Shown: piece by piece, positions 9,776-20,543 of the stretch | Numbering within the stretch: the first letter of the stretch is position 1 | Layout of the letters: each line of letters starts with the position of its first letter | NCBI GenBank assembly: GCA_002707745.1 | Contig: PANU01000057.1 | Span: 1 to 37,320 of the forward strand | Source of the DNA: Flavobacteriaceae bacterium | GTDB taxonomy: Bacteria > Bacteroidota > Bacteroidia > Flavobacteriales > Flavobacteriaceae | Reading direction: 5' to 3' | DNA length: 37,320 bases | The notes under the pieces: model-generated | What the model was told of the DNA's origin: nothing | What the model saw: only the letters and a program-made list of their open reading frames with translations | Database searches by the model: none | Made by a program: the position numbers and the translations under genes

Positions 9776-11650
9776 CTACTTCTTCTTATTCTGTGCTTTT
9801 TTCTGTGCTTCGGCCTGCTCCATCATATCGGCCATTTTGCGCTGAAAACGATTTTGCTTTTTTGGTTTCTTTTTGTTTACCTGTATTTGTGCGTGAATTT
9901 TATCTTCGTCTATAATATAATTTTTAATCACCAACATAATACCAATGGTAATAAGGTTGGAGGTAAGATAATATAAAGACAGTCCACTTGCGTAGTTGTT
10001 AAAGAACACCAACATAAAAATAGGCGATAAGTACATCAGGAATTTCATATTAGGCATTCCTGGCTGTTGTTGTGCCTGCATACTTTGTCCCGTACTCATA
10101 ATCATATACGCTCCAATGGCAACAGACGCCAAAATTGGAAATAAACTTACATGATCTCCATAAAACGGAATGTGAAACGGGAGCTCTGCAATAGTATCAT
10201 AACTTGATAAATCTTCAGCCCAAAGAAAGCTTTTTTGTCTTAAATCGAATGCGGTTGGGAAAAACGTAAACAACGCATAAAACACTGGTATTTGTAACAA
10301 GGCAGGTAAACAACCCTTCAGTGGACTCGCACCTGCTATGTTTTGAAGTTTCATCGTTTCCTGCTGAATCTTCATGCTATTTCCTTCGTGCTTCTTGCGT
10401 ATCTCATCTATTTCCGGCTTTAAAACCTTCATTTTTGCCTGCGATAAATACTGCTTGTATTGCACTGGCGACAGCGCCAATTTTATGAGCACCGTTAACA
10501 TAATAATGGCGATACCTGCAGGTAAGAAACCACTTAACAGTCCAAATAATGGAATTACCACATACTTATTAATCATCCCGAAAATACCCCAGCCCAATGG
10601 CATAGCTTCGTCCAGGTTTCTGTCGTAGTCGTTAAATATCTGGTAATCGGTTGGGCCGTAGTACATATTCATGTTTTCTGCCAAGGCTCCACCTTTGGGT
10701 TCAATCAATATTTTAGCACCGTATTTTTTGGTAAAAACCGTGTCTACTTCTTCGTCGATGACATAGTCTTTTGAAGAGAATGCTACTTCCTTAAACGGCG
10801 TGTCTGTTAACAACATAGAGCTAAAAAAGTGTTGTCGGAAATTCATCCAGTTCACCCCTGTTTCTACTTCAGCATCTTCTCCTGTAGGGTCTAGTTTGCT
10901 GAAATCTTCATCCTCATGCTCATAGGTTAACCTTGAATACCGATTCTCATACGAAATACTCTTGGCATGGCGATACCCTTTTAAGGTCCAATCCAAGTAA
11001 ATAGGAGAAGATGTATCCATTACCCCTTGTAACCCTTGCGATTTTATGCTGAAATCTAACATATAATCGCCAGGCTTTAGGGCGTAGCGGTATTCAATAA
11101 AAGAGTTTTCACCCGATTTTAAGCGCATGGTGAGTACATTGTTCTCGCCATTTTTAGTCAAAGAAGGTTCAAAATACAGATCGCGGGTGTTCAGCAATCT
11201 GTTTTCTGCATTAAACTGAAGGTTAAAATCGTTGTTACCATCCTTAATTAAGTATACCTGTTCACCAGTATACGTAGTGTGCTCTTTTAGCATCGCTTCC
11301 ACAATATAGCCACCCTTGTTACTTACTTTTAAAAACAGTACGTCATTTTCTAGTGTAGTAACAGCATCGGTTGCTGAAGGCAGAGTTCCAGAATAGGCAA
11401 AAGAACCTAATCTGTTTTTAAGCCCTTCTACGGCAACAGAATCTGTAGCCGAAGCAGTATTTATTTCGGCAGGAGTAATTTGTTTTGTTGTGGTAGTATC
11501 CTGAAGGTTTTTAGTTTCTTCTGCTACTTCTTCGGTAGTAACTTCGTCCTTTGCTTCTTCGTTTTTGTTCATATACAGCATCCAAAGAAGGATAGCTCCA
11601 ATTATTAAAAAACCAATCAGTGAATTTTTATCAAACTTTTTTTCTTCCAT
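9776..11650 (-). CDS. yidC: Membrane protein insertase YidC (long Gram-negative form)
   Basis: MEEKKFDKNSLIGFLIIGAILLWMLYMN; large periplasmic domain; KLALSPVQYKQYLSQAKMKVLKPEIDEI; GCLPALLQIPVFYALFTFF. ATG at 11650 preferred over the TTG at 11656. Confidence 0.95.
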   Translation of the reverse strand: MEEKKFDKNSLIGFLIIGAILLWMLYMNKNEEAKDEVTTEEVAEETKNLQDTTTTKQITPAEINTASATDSVAVEGLKNRLGSFAYSGTLPSATDAVTTLENDVLFLKVSNKGGYIVEAMLKEHTTYTGEQVYLIKDGNNDFNLQFNAENRLLNTRDLYFEPSLTKNGENNVLTMRLKSGENSFIEYRYALKPGDYMLDFSIKSQGLQGVMDTSSPIYLDWTLKGYRHAKSISYENRYSRLTYEHEDEDFSKLDPTGEDAEVETGVNWMNFRQHFFSSMLLTDTPFKEVAFSSKDYVIDEEVDTVFTKKYGAKILIEPKGGALAENMNMYYGPTDYQIFNDYDRNLDEAMPLGWGIFGMINKYVVIPLFGLLSGFLPAGIAIIMLTVLIKLALSPVQYKQYLSQAKMKVLKPEIDEIRKKHEGNSMKIQQETMKLQNIAGASPLKGCLPALLQIPVFYALFTFFPTAFDLRQKSFLWAEDLSSYDTIAELPFHIPFYGDHVSLFPILASVAIGAYMIMSTGQSMQAQQQPGMPNMKFLMYLSPIFMLVFFNNYASGLSLYYLTSNLITIGIMLVIKNYIIDEDKIHAQIQVNKKKPKKQNRFQRKMADMMEQAEAQKKAQNKKK

Positions 11651-11812
11651 TTTCAATGTCCGCGGAGGCGGGTAAGTTTAAGATTTTTCAGAATTACTCT
11701 GAAAATTATTACTTTTTCACGGTTAAGTAGGTTTCGACTGCGCTCAACCAGACACAGCTCAATAATTAGGTCAACAATCTCACCTTTCTATTAAAAGCGA
11801 CATATTGTCTTG

Positions 11813-13519
<1,707 letters not shown>

Positions 13520-13567
13520 TTACAATTTCAAAACATACGTTTGCTGAAAAATTACTACTTTGGTCGT

Positions 13568-14017
13568 ATGGTTTTAGACACTCTAAACAATTGGAAAACA
13601 TATAAAGCATTACATAAACATATAGCCAGTGCTTTTCAGTTTATAGTAGAAAAAGATTTGCAAACATTAGCCGAAGGCACCTACGAGCTGGACGGTACCA
13701 ATTGTTTTGCTATTGTTATGAGCTACACCACCAAACCAAAAGCCGAGGGTTTTTCTGAGTCCCATTTCAGCTATATCGATATACAATATATTATTTCAGG
13801 AACCGAAAAAATTGGGACTGCCATTCTGAAAGATCAGCAGCCGTTTGAAGTCAACAAAGAAAAAGACTACGCATTTTACAATTCGCCAACCGAAAATTTT
13901 ACGCTACAGGAAGGTTCCTTTGTTATATTTTTTCCGCAGGATATTCATCAAACGGGAATAGTTACAGACACTCCGGAACCTTTAAAGAAAGTTGTTTTTA
14001 AATTAAAAATAACTTGA
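13568..14017 (+). CDS. YhcH/YjgK/YiaL (DUF386) family protein
   Basis: MVLDTLNNWKTYKALH...FAIVMSYTTKPKAEGFSESHFSYIDIQYIISGTEKI...FFPQDIHQTGI. ATG at 13568 chosen over 13541. Confidence 0.8.
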   Translation: MVLDTLNNWKTYKALHKHIASAFQFIVEKDLQTLAEGTYELDGTNCFAIVMSYTTKPKAEGFSESHFSYIDIQYIISGTEKIGTAILKDQQPFEVNKEKDYAFYNSPTENFTLQEGSFVIFFPQDIHQTGIVTDTPEPLKKVVFKLKIT

Positions 14018-14153
14018 TAAAAAGACGAGCTGCATCTGGAAATAAAAACACTTGTTTTTCAATATTCCTATCTCTTACCTAACGTTAAACTTACGTTAAC
14101 TAGACCGCATACCTCAACCAAATAGGTATCTTAGAGCTATAAAAATAATAACT

Positions 14154-14447
14154 ATGAAAAATTTAGGATTATTGGCAACGTTAAAAGCCAAACCAGGAAA
14201 AGAAAACGAAGTGCAGGAATTTATAAAAGGCGCTGTAGAACTTGCCCGTAAAGAGGATAAAACCCTAACGTGGTACAGTTTTAAAATAGACTCTAACACG
14301 TTTGGGATTTTTGACACTTTTGAATCAGAAGAAGGACGCGATGCACATTTAAACGGGGATATTGCACAAGCACTTATGGCAAATGCAGATAGGTTACTGT
14401 CTCAAGCACCAGATATCAAAAAAATTGATATCCTATCTAATAAATAA
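14154..14447 (+). CDS. Antibiotic biosynthesis monooxygenase (ABM) family protein
   Basis: [42 protein letters not shown]...[25 protein letters not shown]. Confidence 0.82.
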   Translation: MKNLGLLATLKAKPGKENEVQEFIKGAVELARKEDKTLTWYSFKIDSNTFGIFDTFESEEGRDAHLNGDIAQALMANADRLLSQAPDIKKIDILSNK

Positions 14448-14461
14448 TAAAATACTTTTTA

Positions 14462-14863
14462 ATGAATACAGTAAATTTAAAAACAGCGGAAAAAATAATT
14501 CAAGCTGCCAAAGAAAAAGCAAAAGAGATTGACACAAAAATGAATATTTGCGTCGTCGACGCAGGTGCCAATCAAGTAGCATTCGTGAGAATGGACGGAG
14601 CCTGGTTAGGCTCTGCAGATATTGCGCTCAAGAAAGCAAAAACAGCTCGCTATTTTGATATGAACTCTGGAGAAATTGGCAAACTATCACAACCCGGTAA
14701 ACCACTCTTTAATATTGAGCATTCTAATGGGGGGCTCATTACTTTTCCTGGAGGCGTGGTGCTTAAAAACAAAGACGGTGAGGTAATAGGCGCGGTTGGA
14801 GTTAGTGGCAGTACGGTAGAAAACGATCACGCAGTTGCTACAGCAGGTGCAAAAGCAATGTAA
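14462..14863 (+). CDS. GlcG/HbpS-like (DUF336) heme-binding family protein
   Basis: [35 protein letters not shown]...[30 protein letters not shown]. Confidence 0.85.
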   Translation: MNTVNLKTAEKIIQAAKEKAKEIDTKMNICVVDAGANQVAFVRMDGAWLGSADIALKKAKTARYFDMNSGEIGKLSQPGKPLFNIEHSNGGLITFPGGVVLKNKDGEVIGAVGVSGSTVENDHAVATAGAKAM

Positions 14864-14885
14864 TTACAAAACAATATTAATTTTA

Positions 14886-14915
14886 AAAGCCGCGTAATCA
14901 GCGCTGCTTTTTTTT
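14886..14915 (+). terminator. Intrinsic terminator after the ABM-HbpS pair
   Basis: aaagccgcg-taatca-gcgctgcttt stem with one mismatch followed by a T run. Confidence 0.7.
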
Positions 14916-14933
14916 ATACGACCTTAAAATAAA

Positions 14934-15176
14934 TCACCGCTCTACAAAAGGTTTCAACAAACCTTCCAGGCCGTTTACCTTTATTTCAAACATTTCCTGC
15001 ATCATACGGCCCAGCTTTCCTTGTGGAAACCCTTTTTGCTGAAACCACACAAAGTATGCTTCAGGTAAATTTAACAACCGCTGATTTTTATATTTGCCAA
15101 AAGGCATTTTGTAATTGGCAAGCTCCTTTAAATGATTGGGGTTTGGGAAAGGATTGGTATCACTCAGATTTCCAGC
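14934..15176 (-). CDS. DUF3820-family protein
   Basis: YKMPFGKYKNQRLLNLPEAYFVWFQQKGFPQGKLGRMMQEMFEIKVNGLEGLL. Start at 15176 inferred; it overlaps the end of the preceding gene. Confidence 0.72.
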   Translation of the reverse strand, partial: AGNLSDTNPFPNPNHLKELANYKMPFGKYKNQRLLNLPEAYFVWFQQKGFPQGKLGRMMQEMFEIKVNGLEGLLKPFVER

Positions 15177-15693
15177 GCTCATATTTTTTAAGTTCTTTGG
15201 CCACAAAGCGTCTCCATTGTATTTCAACGGGTTCATTTTTTGAGTGATCGGTTTCAAAATCGTATTTTATTTGAAGTTGCTGGCGCGCACTTTCCAGTTT
15301 TTGATACAGTTTATTTACTTCTTCTTTAGGATCGTTCGAAAACGACGTTTCTTCCATGGCCTTGCGTAGTTTTCTTGTATAAAGTTCAGAAATATCAAAA
15401 TGGGTTTGCTCGTGCTTCAGTATATAATCGGTTACCAGATCAGGTTTGTACCAGGATAGTTCGGGATAAAAATTACACTCAACTTCATAATCCATTGTCA
15501 TTTTACCTCCTGTCACTTTGTAAGAAAAAGAAAAAGACATGCCACTATTGGTGCTCGCCACAAAACTATCTCCCGCATCAGGTTTTCCTTTAAAATCGCG
15601 CCATGTAAGTTGGCGATGTTCCCTCCATTGTATTTGTACAGCATCATTTATTGGGAGCGAACTTATTAAAAACAGAAAAAGTATTATTTTCAT
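15160..15693 (-). CDS. DUF922-like secreted putative zinc protease
   Basis: Signal peptide; QLTWRDFKGKPD...; LKHEQTHFDISELYTRKLR (HExxH-type). Confidence 0.72.
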   Translation of the reverse strand: MKIILFLFLISSLPINDAVQIQWREHRQLTWRDFKGKPDAGDSFVASTNSGMSFSFSYKVTGGKMTMDYEVECNFYPELSWYKPDLVTDYILKHEQTHFDISELYTRKLRKAMEETSFSNDPKEEVNKLYQKLESARQQLQIKYDFETDHSKNEPVEIQWRRFVAKELKKYERWKSE

Positions 15694-15740
15694 GATATAA
15701 TTAACGTATAAATTTGAATTTTATTGAAATTTCATAAATA

Positions 15741-16151
15741 TTAGTTCCTGTCTTGAGAGGGGTTAGGGGTGTTTGCTTCATATGTTTTAATATAATCCTC
15801 AATCGCCAACAACACATTAAACGTATCTTTCAGCACTTGATTATCTGTGAAACGTAATACGAAAATTCCTAATTCAATCATTTTCTTTTCTTTAATTACA
15901 TCTTTTTTATAAACTTCTACAAGCTCATGTGAATAACCATCTACTTCAATCCCTAGCATTAATTCATGACAGAAAAAATCTAATATATAATTATCAATGG
16001 GCTTTTGTCTATGAAAATCGTAACCAAAATATTGCTTTCCTTTTAGTTTAGTCCATAAAATTATTTCAGCTTTGATGCTAGTATTGCGCAATTCTCTTGC
16101 TAATAATTTGAGTTTAGGATTATATGGAATAATTTTTCTTCTAGAAGACAT
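15741..16151 (-). CDS. DUF559 endonuclease-domain protein (Vsr-like PD-(D/E)XK fold)
   Basis: LRNTSIKAEIILWTKLKGKQYFGYDFHRQKPIDNYILDFFCHELMLGIEVDGYSH. Confidence 0.88.
   Translation of the reverse strand: MSSRRKIIPYNPKLKLLARELRNTSIKAEIILWTKLKGKQYFGYDFHRQKPIDNYILDFFCHELMLGIEVDGYSHELVEVYKKDVIKEKKMIELGIFVLRFTDNQVLKDTFNVLLAIEDYIKTYEANTPNPSQDRN
15752..15775. repeat. REP-like G-rich repeat copy at the 3' end of the DUF559 CDS
   Basis: cttgagaggggttaggggtgtttg; similar to 16298-16322. Confidence 0.6.
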
Positions 16152-16202
16152 TAAAAAAGTTAAAAAAATAAAATTTAGAAATTTAATTTAAACATTGGGC
16201 TA

Positions 16203-16323
16203 TACACACCCCAATTTTTAGCAAGCCAAAAATTTTCCCCTCTCCAGAGGGGAACTCCACTTTCACAGTTTAAAATTTCAGATAAATTAGCTCCCCTTTT
16301 GAGAGGGGCTAGGGGTGTGTTTA
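16203..16323. repeat. REP-like repeat cluster upstream of the DUF559 gene
   Basis: Palindrome cccctctccagagggg (16237-16252) and ctccccttttgagaggggctaggggtgtgtt (16291-16321), with an inverted acacacccc at 16203-16211. Confidence 0.6.
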
Positions 16324-16346
16324 GCCAATTTTTGAAATAACAATAG

Positions 16347-16751
16347 CTATTTCCAATTAAAGGAAATCACTTTTTCAATATTTGGATGCAAACTATGAAG
16401 TACAGGACAAGTATTCCCTGTGTTTTCCAGTATGGTTTTATTTTTTTCTGAAACATTTTCGGGCAAAAAAAACTCAAGTTCAATTTTGGAAATTCGTCTT
16501 GGATTTGCAGCCATGGTTTTAGTAACAAGCGCTGTACTTCCTGTTAAGTCTACCCCAGTATCTTTTGCTTTAATTGCCATTACGGTAAGCATACAGTTGG
16601 CAAGACCAGTCGCCACGGTATCGGTGGGTGAAAAGGCTTCCCCTTTACCATTATTATCGGTTGGGGCGTCTGTGATATAGGTGCATCCCGATTTTAAATG
16701 CTCACATTCGGTGCGTAAATTTCCCAGGTATGTTACTTTAGATGTACTCAT
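16347..16751 (-). CDS. OsmC-family protein
   Basis: FSPTDTVATGLANCMLTVMAIKAKDTGVDL...RRISKIELEFFLPENVSEKNKTILENTGNTCPVLHSLHP. Overlaps the upstream stop (ATGA). Confidence 0.88.
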   Translation of the reverse strand: MSTSKVTYLGNLRTECEHLKSGCTYITDAPTDNNGKGEAFSPTDTVATGLANCMLTVMAIKAKDTGVDLTGSTALVTKTMAANPRRISKIELEFFLPENVSEKNKTILENTGNTCPVLHSLHPNIEKVISFNWK

Positions 16752-18670
16752 TTTACCACATCAAATGTTAGTTCTTTGTTGTACTGCAAAATATACATGG
16801 CTTTATTGGCATAGCCAGAACCTGTTTGAGGCTCGTACCTAAACTTACTTTCAATATATTCGGTTTCAAAAGCTCCCATGGTTTCGGCATATATATCTTC
16901 GGAAGATGCTAACCGCAATAAAACATCGTAGGTAACATCAAAGCCTCTCACTGCATATTTGTTGGGCAATACGCCATATTTATTTTTATAGCTAATTAAA
17001 AAGGGAGTTTTATCATCGTACGCATATCCTTTGCTTACCGAAGGAAATGTTAAGCCCAGTCTCGCCAGATTCAGATTGCTGATATCATCAAAATCGTAGG
17101 CATCGTTTTTGTCCAACGTAAACATGCGTACATTATAATCTTTTGGCATCCCATTTAAAATAGTTACTACGTTACTTAAAATTACGGGATCTACTGTTTC
17201 CACGATTACCCAGTTGTCTGCGGTCCCTCTTGCCATATATGTATCTATATCGCCAACATATAAAAAACCTTTGTCTCTGGGAGTGATTATTTTTACAGAG
17301 GGTATTGCAGCTACAATTTTACTTTTTTGTTTTGCTCGTTTTGAATCTGAAATAAGCACTATATTTTTTCCTGCACTGTTGTTTTTAAGCCATTGTAGCA
17401 TTCCATTTTCAAGCATCTCTTCTGAAGGTAACGTCTGGAATACATTACCGGAAGCTTTAATGTTTCTGTTGCTTAAGGGTGAAAAAACAGGGATTTTGCT
17501 ATTACCTAATGCTGAAGAAGCCTTTGTAATATTGGCACTTAGCAGAGGGCCAATCATAGCATCCATTTGTTCCACATTGTTATTTGAGATTAATGTGGCT
17601 ACTTTAGAAGCACTTGCCTCCGTATCAAACACATTTAATGTTACCGAGATCCCCTGATCCTTAGCAAACTCTGCTGCCATTAGTGCTCCGCTGTAAAAAT
17701 CCAACGCAATGCGCATAGTACGCTCTTTTTGTAATACATTCTCATTACTTACGGAGTCTATAGATGCCCGGTTCAGTAAAAAAGGAAGCATTAATGCAAT
17801 TTTCTTTTCATTTTTGTTACTTAGTATATCCTCTAAGTTGACTTCAGAAATATCCTCTGCCGAAATAAGGTCACCATCCTTGGGTAGTTTTAGAATCATT
17901 CCCTCTTTCAATCCGTCTTTTGCATAGGGATTTAAACGTACTATTTCTTCTTCGGTCAATCCGAATTTTACTTTTAGACGGTAAAAACCTTCTTTAGACT
18001 GTACTTCGTATAAGGTATATTTTTCGGGATCTACAGTTTCAGAAGTTACTTTTTGAGCAGGTACATTCAGCTTTGTATTTATAGGCAGGTTTTCTCCAAG
18101 GTCTGGGTTTAGCGCATCCAATTCGGCTACGGTAATCCCATACATTCTTGCGATACCAAATTTGGTTTCTTTTGGTTTTACAATGTGTATAGCGCCAGGA
18201 TTTTCTTCCTGGGAAGTTTCAGAAGTTATAACAGGGTTTTGAGAAGATCCGGTTTTCAGAATTGGAATTTTTAATTTCTCTCCCTTTTTTACCTGTTGGG
18301 CATACAACTGCTTGTTATACTTTTTAAGATCGTCTATAGAAACCCCATATTGTTGCGAAATACTAAATAGTGTTTCCTTGCGCTTTACTTTATGTGTCTT
18401 AAAAGTAACGTCGCCCGAAGTATTAATAACGTCTGCAGCGGGAATAACCAGCACCGAATTTACCTTTACTCCATCTCTGGCGTCAGGATTTAAGGCAAAA
18501 ATAGCTTCTTTGGTTGTGTTGTACTTTTTTGCGATACTAAAAACGGTTTCGCCTTTGGCCACTTTATGGCTTTTGTACGTCTCTTGTGCTGGGGATGATA
18601 TGGCGTCGCAACTCACAATTAAGAAGCCTACGACGGCAATAAAGAGGAAATATTTCAATGTTTGAATCAA
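16748..18670 (-). CDS. Lipoprotein with multiple LysM domains plus a type-1 periplasmic-binding-protein-like domain
   Basis: Lipobox FLIVSC; repeated HxVxxxET.FSIA..Y..s...L...Np units; C-terminal KIALMLPFLLNR...DFYSGALMAAEFAKDQG...MDAMIGPLLSANI. Confidence 0.85.
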   Translation of the reverse strand: MIQTLKYFLFIAVVGFLIVSCDAISSPAQETYKSHKVAKGETVFSIAKKYNTTKEAIFALNPDARDGVKVNSVLVIPAADVINTSGDVTFKTHKVKRKETLFSISQQYGVSIDDLKKYNKQLYAQQVKKGEKLKIPILKTGSSQNPVITSETSQEENPGAIHIVKPKETKFGIARMYGITVAELDALNPDLGENLPINTKLNVPAQKVTSETVDPEKYTLYEVQSKEGFYRLKVKFGLTEEEIVRLNPYAKDGLKEGMILKLPKDGDLISAEDISEVNLEDILSNKNEKKIALMLPFLLNRASIDSVSNENVLQKERTMRIALDFYSGALMAAEFAKDQGISVTLNVFDTEASASKVATLISNNNVEQMDAMIGPLLSANITKASSALGNSKIPVFSPLSNRNIKASGNVFQTLPSEEMLENGMLQWLKNNSAGKNIVLISDSKRAKQKSKIVAAIPSVKIITPRDKGFLYVGDIDTYMARGTADNWVIVETVDPVILSNVVTILNGMPKDYNVRMFTLDKNDAYDFDDISNLNLARLGLTFPSVSKGYAYDDKTPFLISYKNKYGVLPNKYAVRGFDVTYDVLLRLASSEDIYAETMGAFETEYIESKFRYEPQTGSGYANKAMYILQYNKELTFDVVK

Positions 18671-18755
18671 GGTTTTTTCTTTTTCCTAAAAATACGGATA
18701 AAGCAGGTTTGTACTTCTTAAAATAAGTTTAAAGTTACAAGCGGCGTGCCAAAAT

Positions 18756-20285
18756 TTATTCCCACTCAATGGTGGCGGGTGGTTTGCTACTTATATCATA
18801 CACTACTCTATTAACGCCTTTTACTCTGTTTATTATATGATTGCTGGTTTCTTGCAGGAATTCGTAGGGTAAATTCACCCAATCTGCAGTCATTCCATCG
18901 GTACTTTCCACGGCTCTCAGAGCAACTACTTTTTCATAGGTACGTTCATCACCCATTACGCCTACGCTCTGCACAGGAAGTAAAATGGCACCCGCCTGCC
19001 ATACTTTATCGTATAAATCCCACTTGCGTAGCCCTTCAATAAAGATAGCATCTACTTCTTGTAATACACGTACTTTTTCGGCAGTAATATCGCCTAAGAT
19101 TCTAATTGCCAGTCCAGGTCCCGGGAAAGGGTGACGTCCCAGTAATTTTTTATCGATACCTAATTGTGCTCCCACACGTCGTACTTCATCCTTAAAAAGC
19201 ATTCGTAATGGCTCTACAATCTTTAGTTTCATAAAATCTGGCAAACCACCTACGTTGTGGTGACTTTTAATAGTTACCGAAGGTCCGTTTACCGAAACGC
19301 TTTCAATCACATCGGGGTAAATAGTTCCTTGAGCCAAATAAGTTACATCGGTAATTTCGTGGGCTTCATCATCAAAAACTTCAATAAAAGTTCCTCCAAT
19401 AGCTTTACGTTTTTCCTCAGGATCGCTTTTCCCTTTTAATGCTGAAAGAAAACGCTCACTGGAATCTACTCCTTTTACGTTTAGCCCCATGTCTTTATAT
19501 TGCTCTAAAACGCTGTCAAATTCATTTTTGCGAAGCAAGCCGTTATTTACAAAAATACAGTACAGGTTTTTCCCAATTGCTTTGTGCAACAAGACAGCTG
19601 CTACGGTAGAGTCTACACCTCCGCTTAATCCTAACACTACTTTGTCCAACCCAATTTTTGTCTTTAGCTCTGCAACCGTGGTATCTACAAAAGCTGCGGG
19701 TGTCCAGCTTTGCTCCACACCGGCCATTTTTACCAGGAAGTTTTCCAGCAACATTTTGCCGTGTGTAGAATGATATACTTCCGGGTGAAACTGTATGGCA
19801 TAGGTTTCTTCTCCTTCAATTTTATAGGCGGCGTTAATTACATCGGCAGTACTGGCCAGCCGCACTCCGTTTTCAGGAAGCTTTGCAATGGTATCGCTAT
19901 GGCTCATCCATACCTGGGTTCCTTCCGGAATGCCTTCAAAAAGGGCTTCGCCGTCTTTAAGCATGGCCAATTTTGCACGCCCGTACTCCCTAAGGTTGGA
20001 AGGCTCGACGCTCCCTCCGTGAAAATGTGCCAGATACTGTGCGCCATAACAAACTCCCAACAAAGGCAATTTTCCTTTTATGTTGGAAAGATCCGGATGG
20101 GCTGCATCGTCATTCCTAACCGAGAGCGGACTTCCGGAGAGGATAACTGCCTTAAAGCTGGAAAGGTCTTTTGGAATGTTATGGTATGGGTATATTTCGC
20201 AGTATATGTTGAGTTCTCTTACACGTCTTGCGATAAGCTGTGTGTACTGCGAGCCGAAATCGAGGATAAGGACATTGTTTTGCAT
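18756..20285 (-). CDS. guaA: GMP synthase (glutamine-hydrolysing)
   Basis: [74 protein letters not shown]-term IEWE. ATG at 20285 preferred over 20378. Confidence 0.96.
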   Translation of the reverse strand: MQNNVLILDFGSQYTQLIARRVRELNIYCEIYPYHNIPKDLSSFKAVILSGSPLSVRNDDAAHPDLSNIKGKLPLLGVCYGAQYLAHFHGGSVEPSNLREYGRAKLAMLKDGEALFEGIPEGTQVWMSHSDTIAKLPENGVRLASTADVINAAYKIEGEETYAIQFHPEVYHSTHGKMLLENFLVKMAGVEQSWTPAAFVDTTVAELKTKIGLDKVVLGLSGGVDSTVAAVLLHKAIGKNLYCIFVNNGLLRKNEFDSVLEQYKDMGLNVKGVDSSERFLSALKGKSDPEEKRKAIGGTFIEVFDDEAHEITDVTYLAQGTIYPDVIESVSVNGPSVTIKSHHNVGGLPDFMKLKIVEPLRMLFKDEVRRVGAQLGIDKKLLGRHPFPGPGLAIRILGDITAEKVRVLQEVDAIFIEGLRKWDLYDKVWQAGAILLPVQSVGVMGDERTYEKVVALRAVESTDGMTADWVNLPYEFLQETSNHIINRVKGVNRVVYDISSKPPATIEWE

Positions 20286-20543
20286 CCGCAAAAATACTAT
20301 TTCGATACAATTTTTCATACAAAATGTCTTGCTTTTTATATGAAATAGAACTCTGTAGTTTATTTGCTTTACACTCAATATGATTTGAAAAATAAATTTT
20401 ATAAAAAGGCGACTAAGGGAATGATGATGCCATACAGTTTATTTTCATCTATTCAAAACAGTAATCAAATGCACGTTAAACATATCCTAATCTATTCGTA
20501 AAACAGGTAATGGCATTCAATTTTTGGGTAATTTTAAAGCTCT

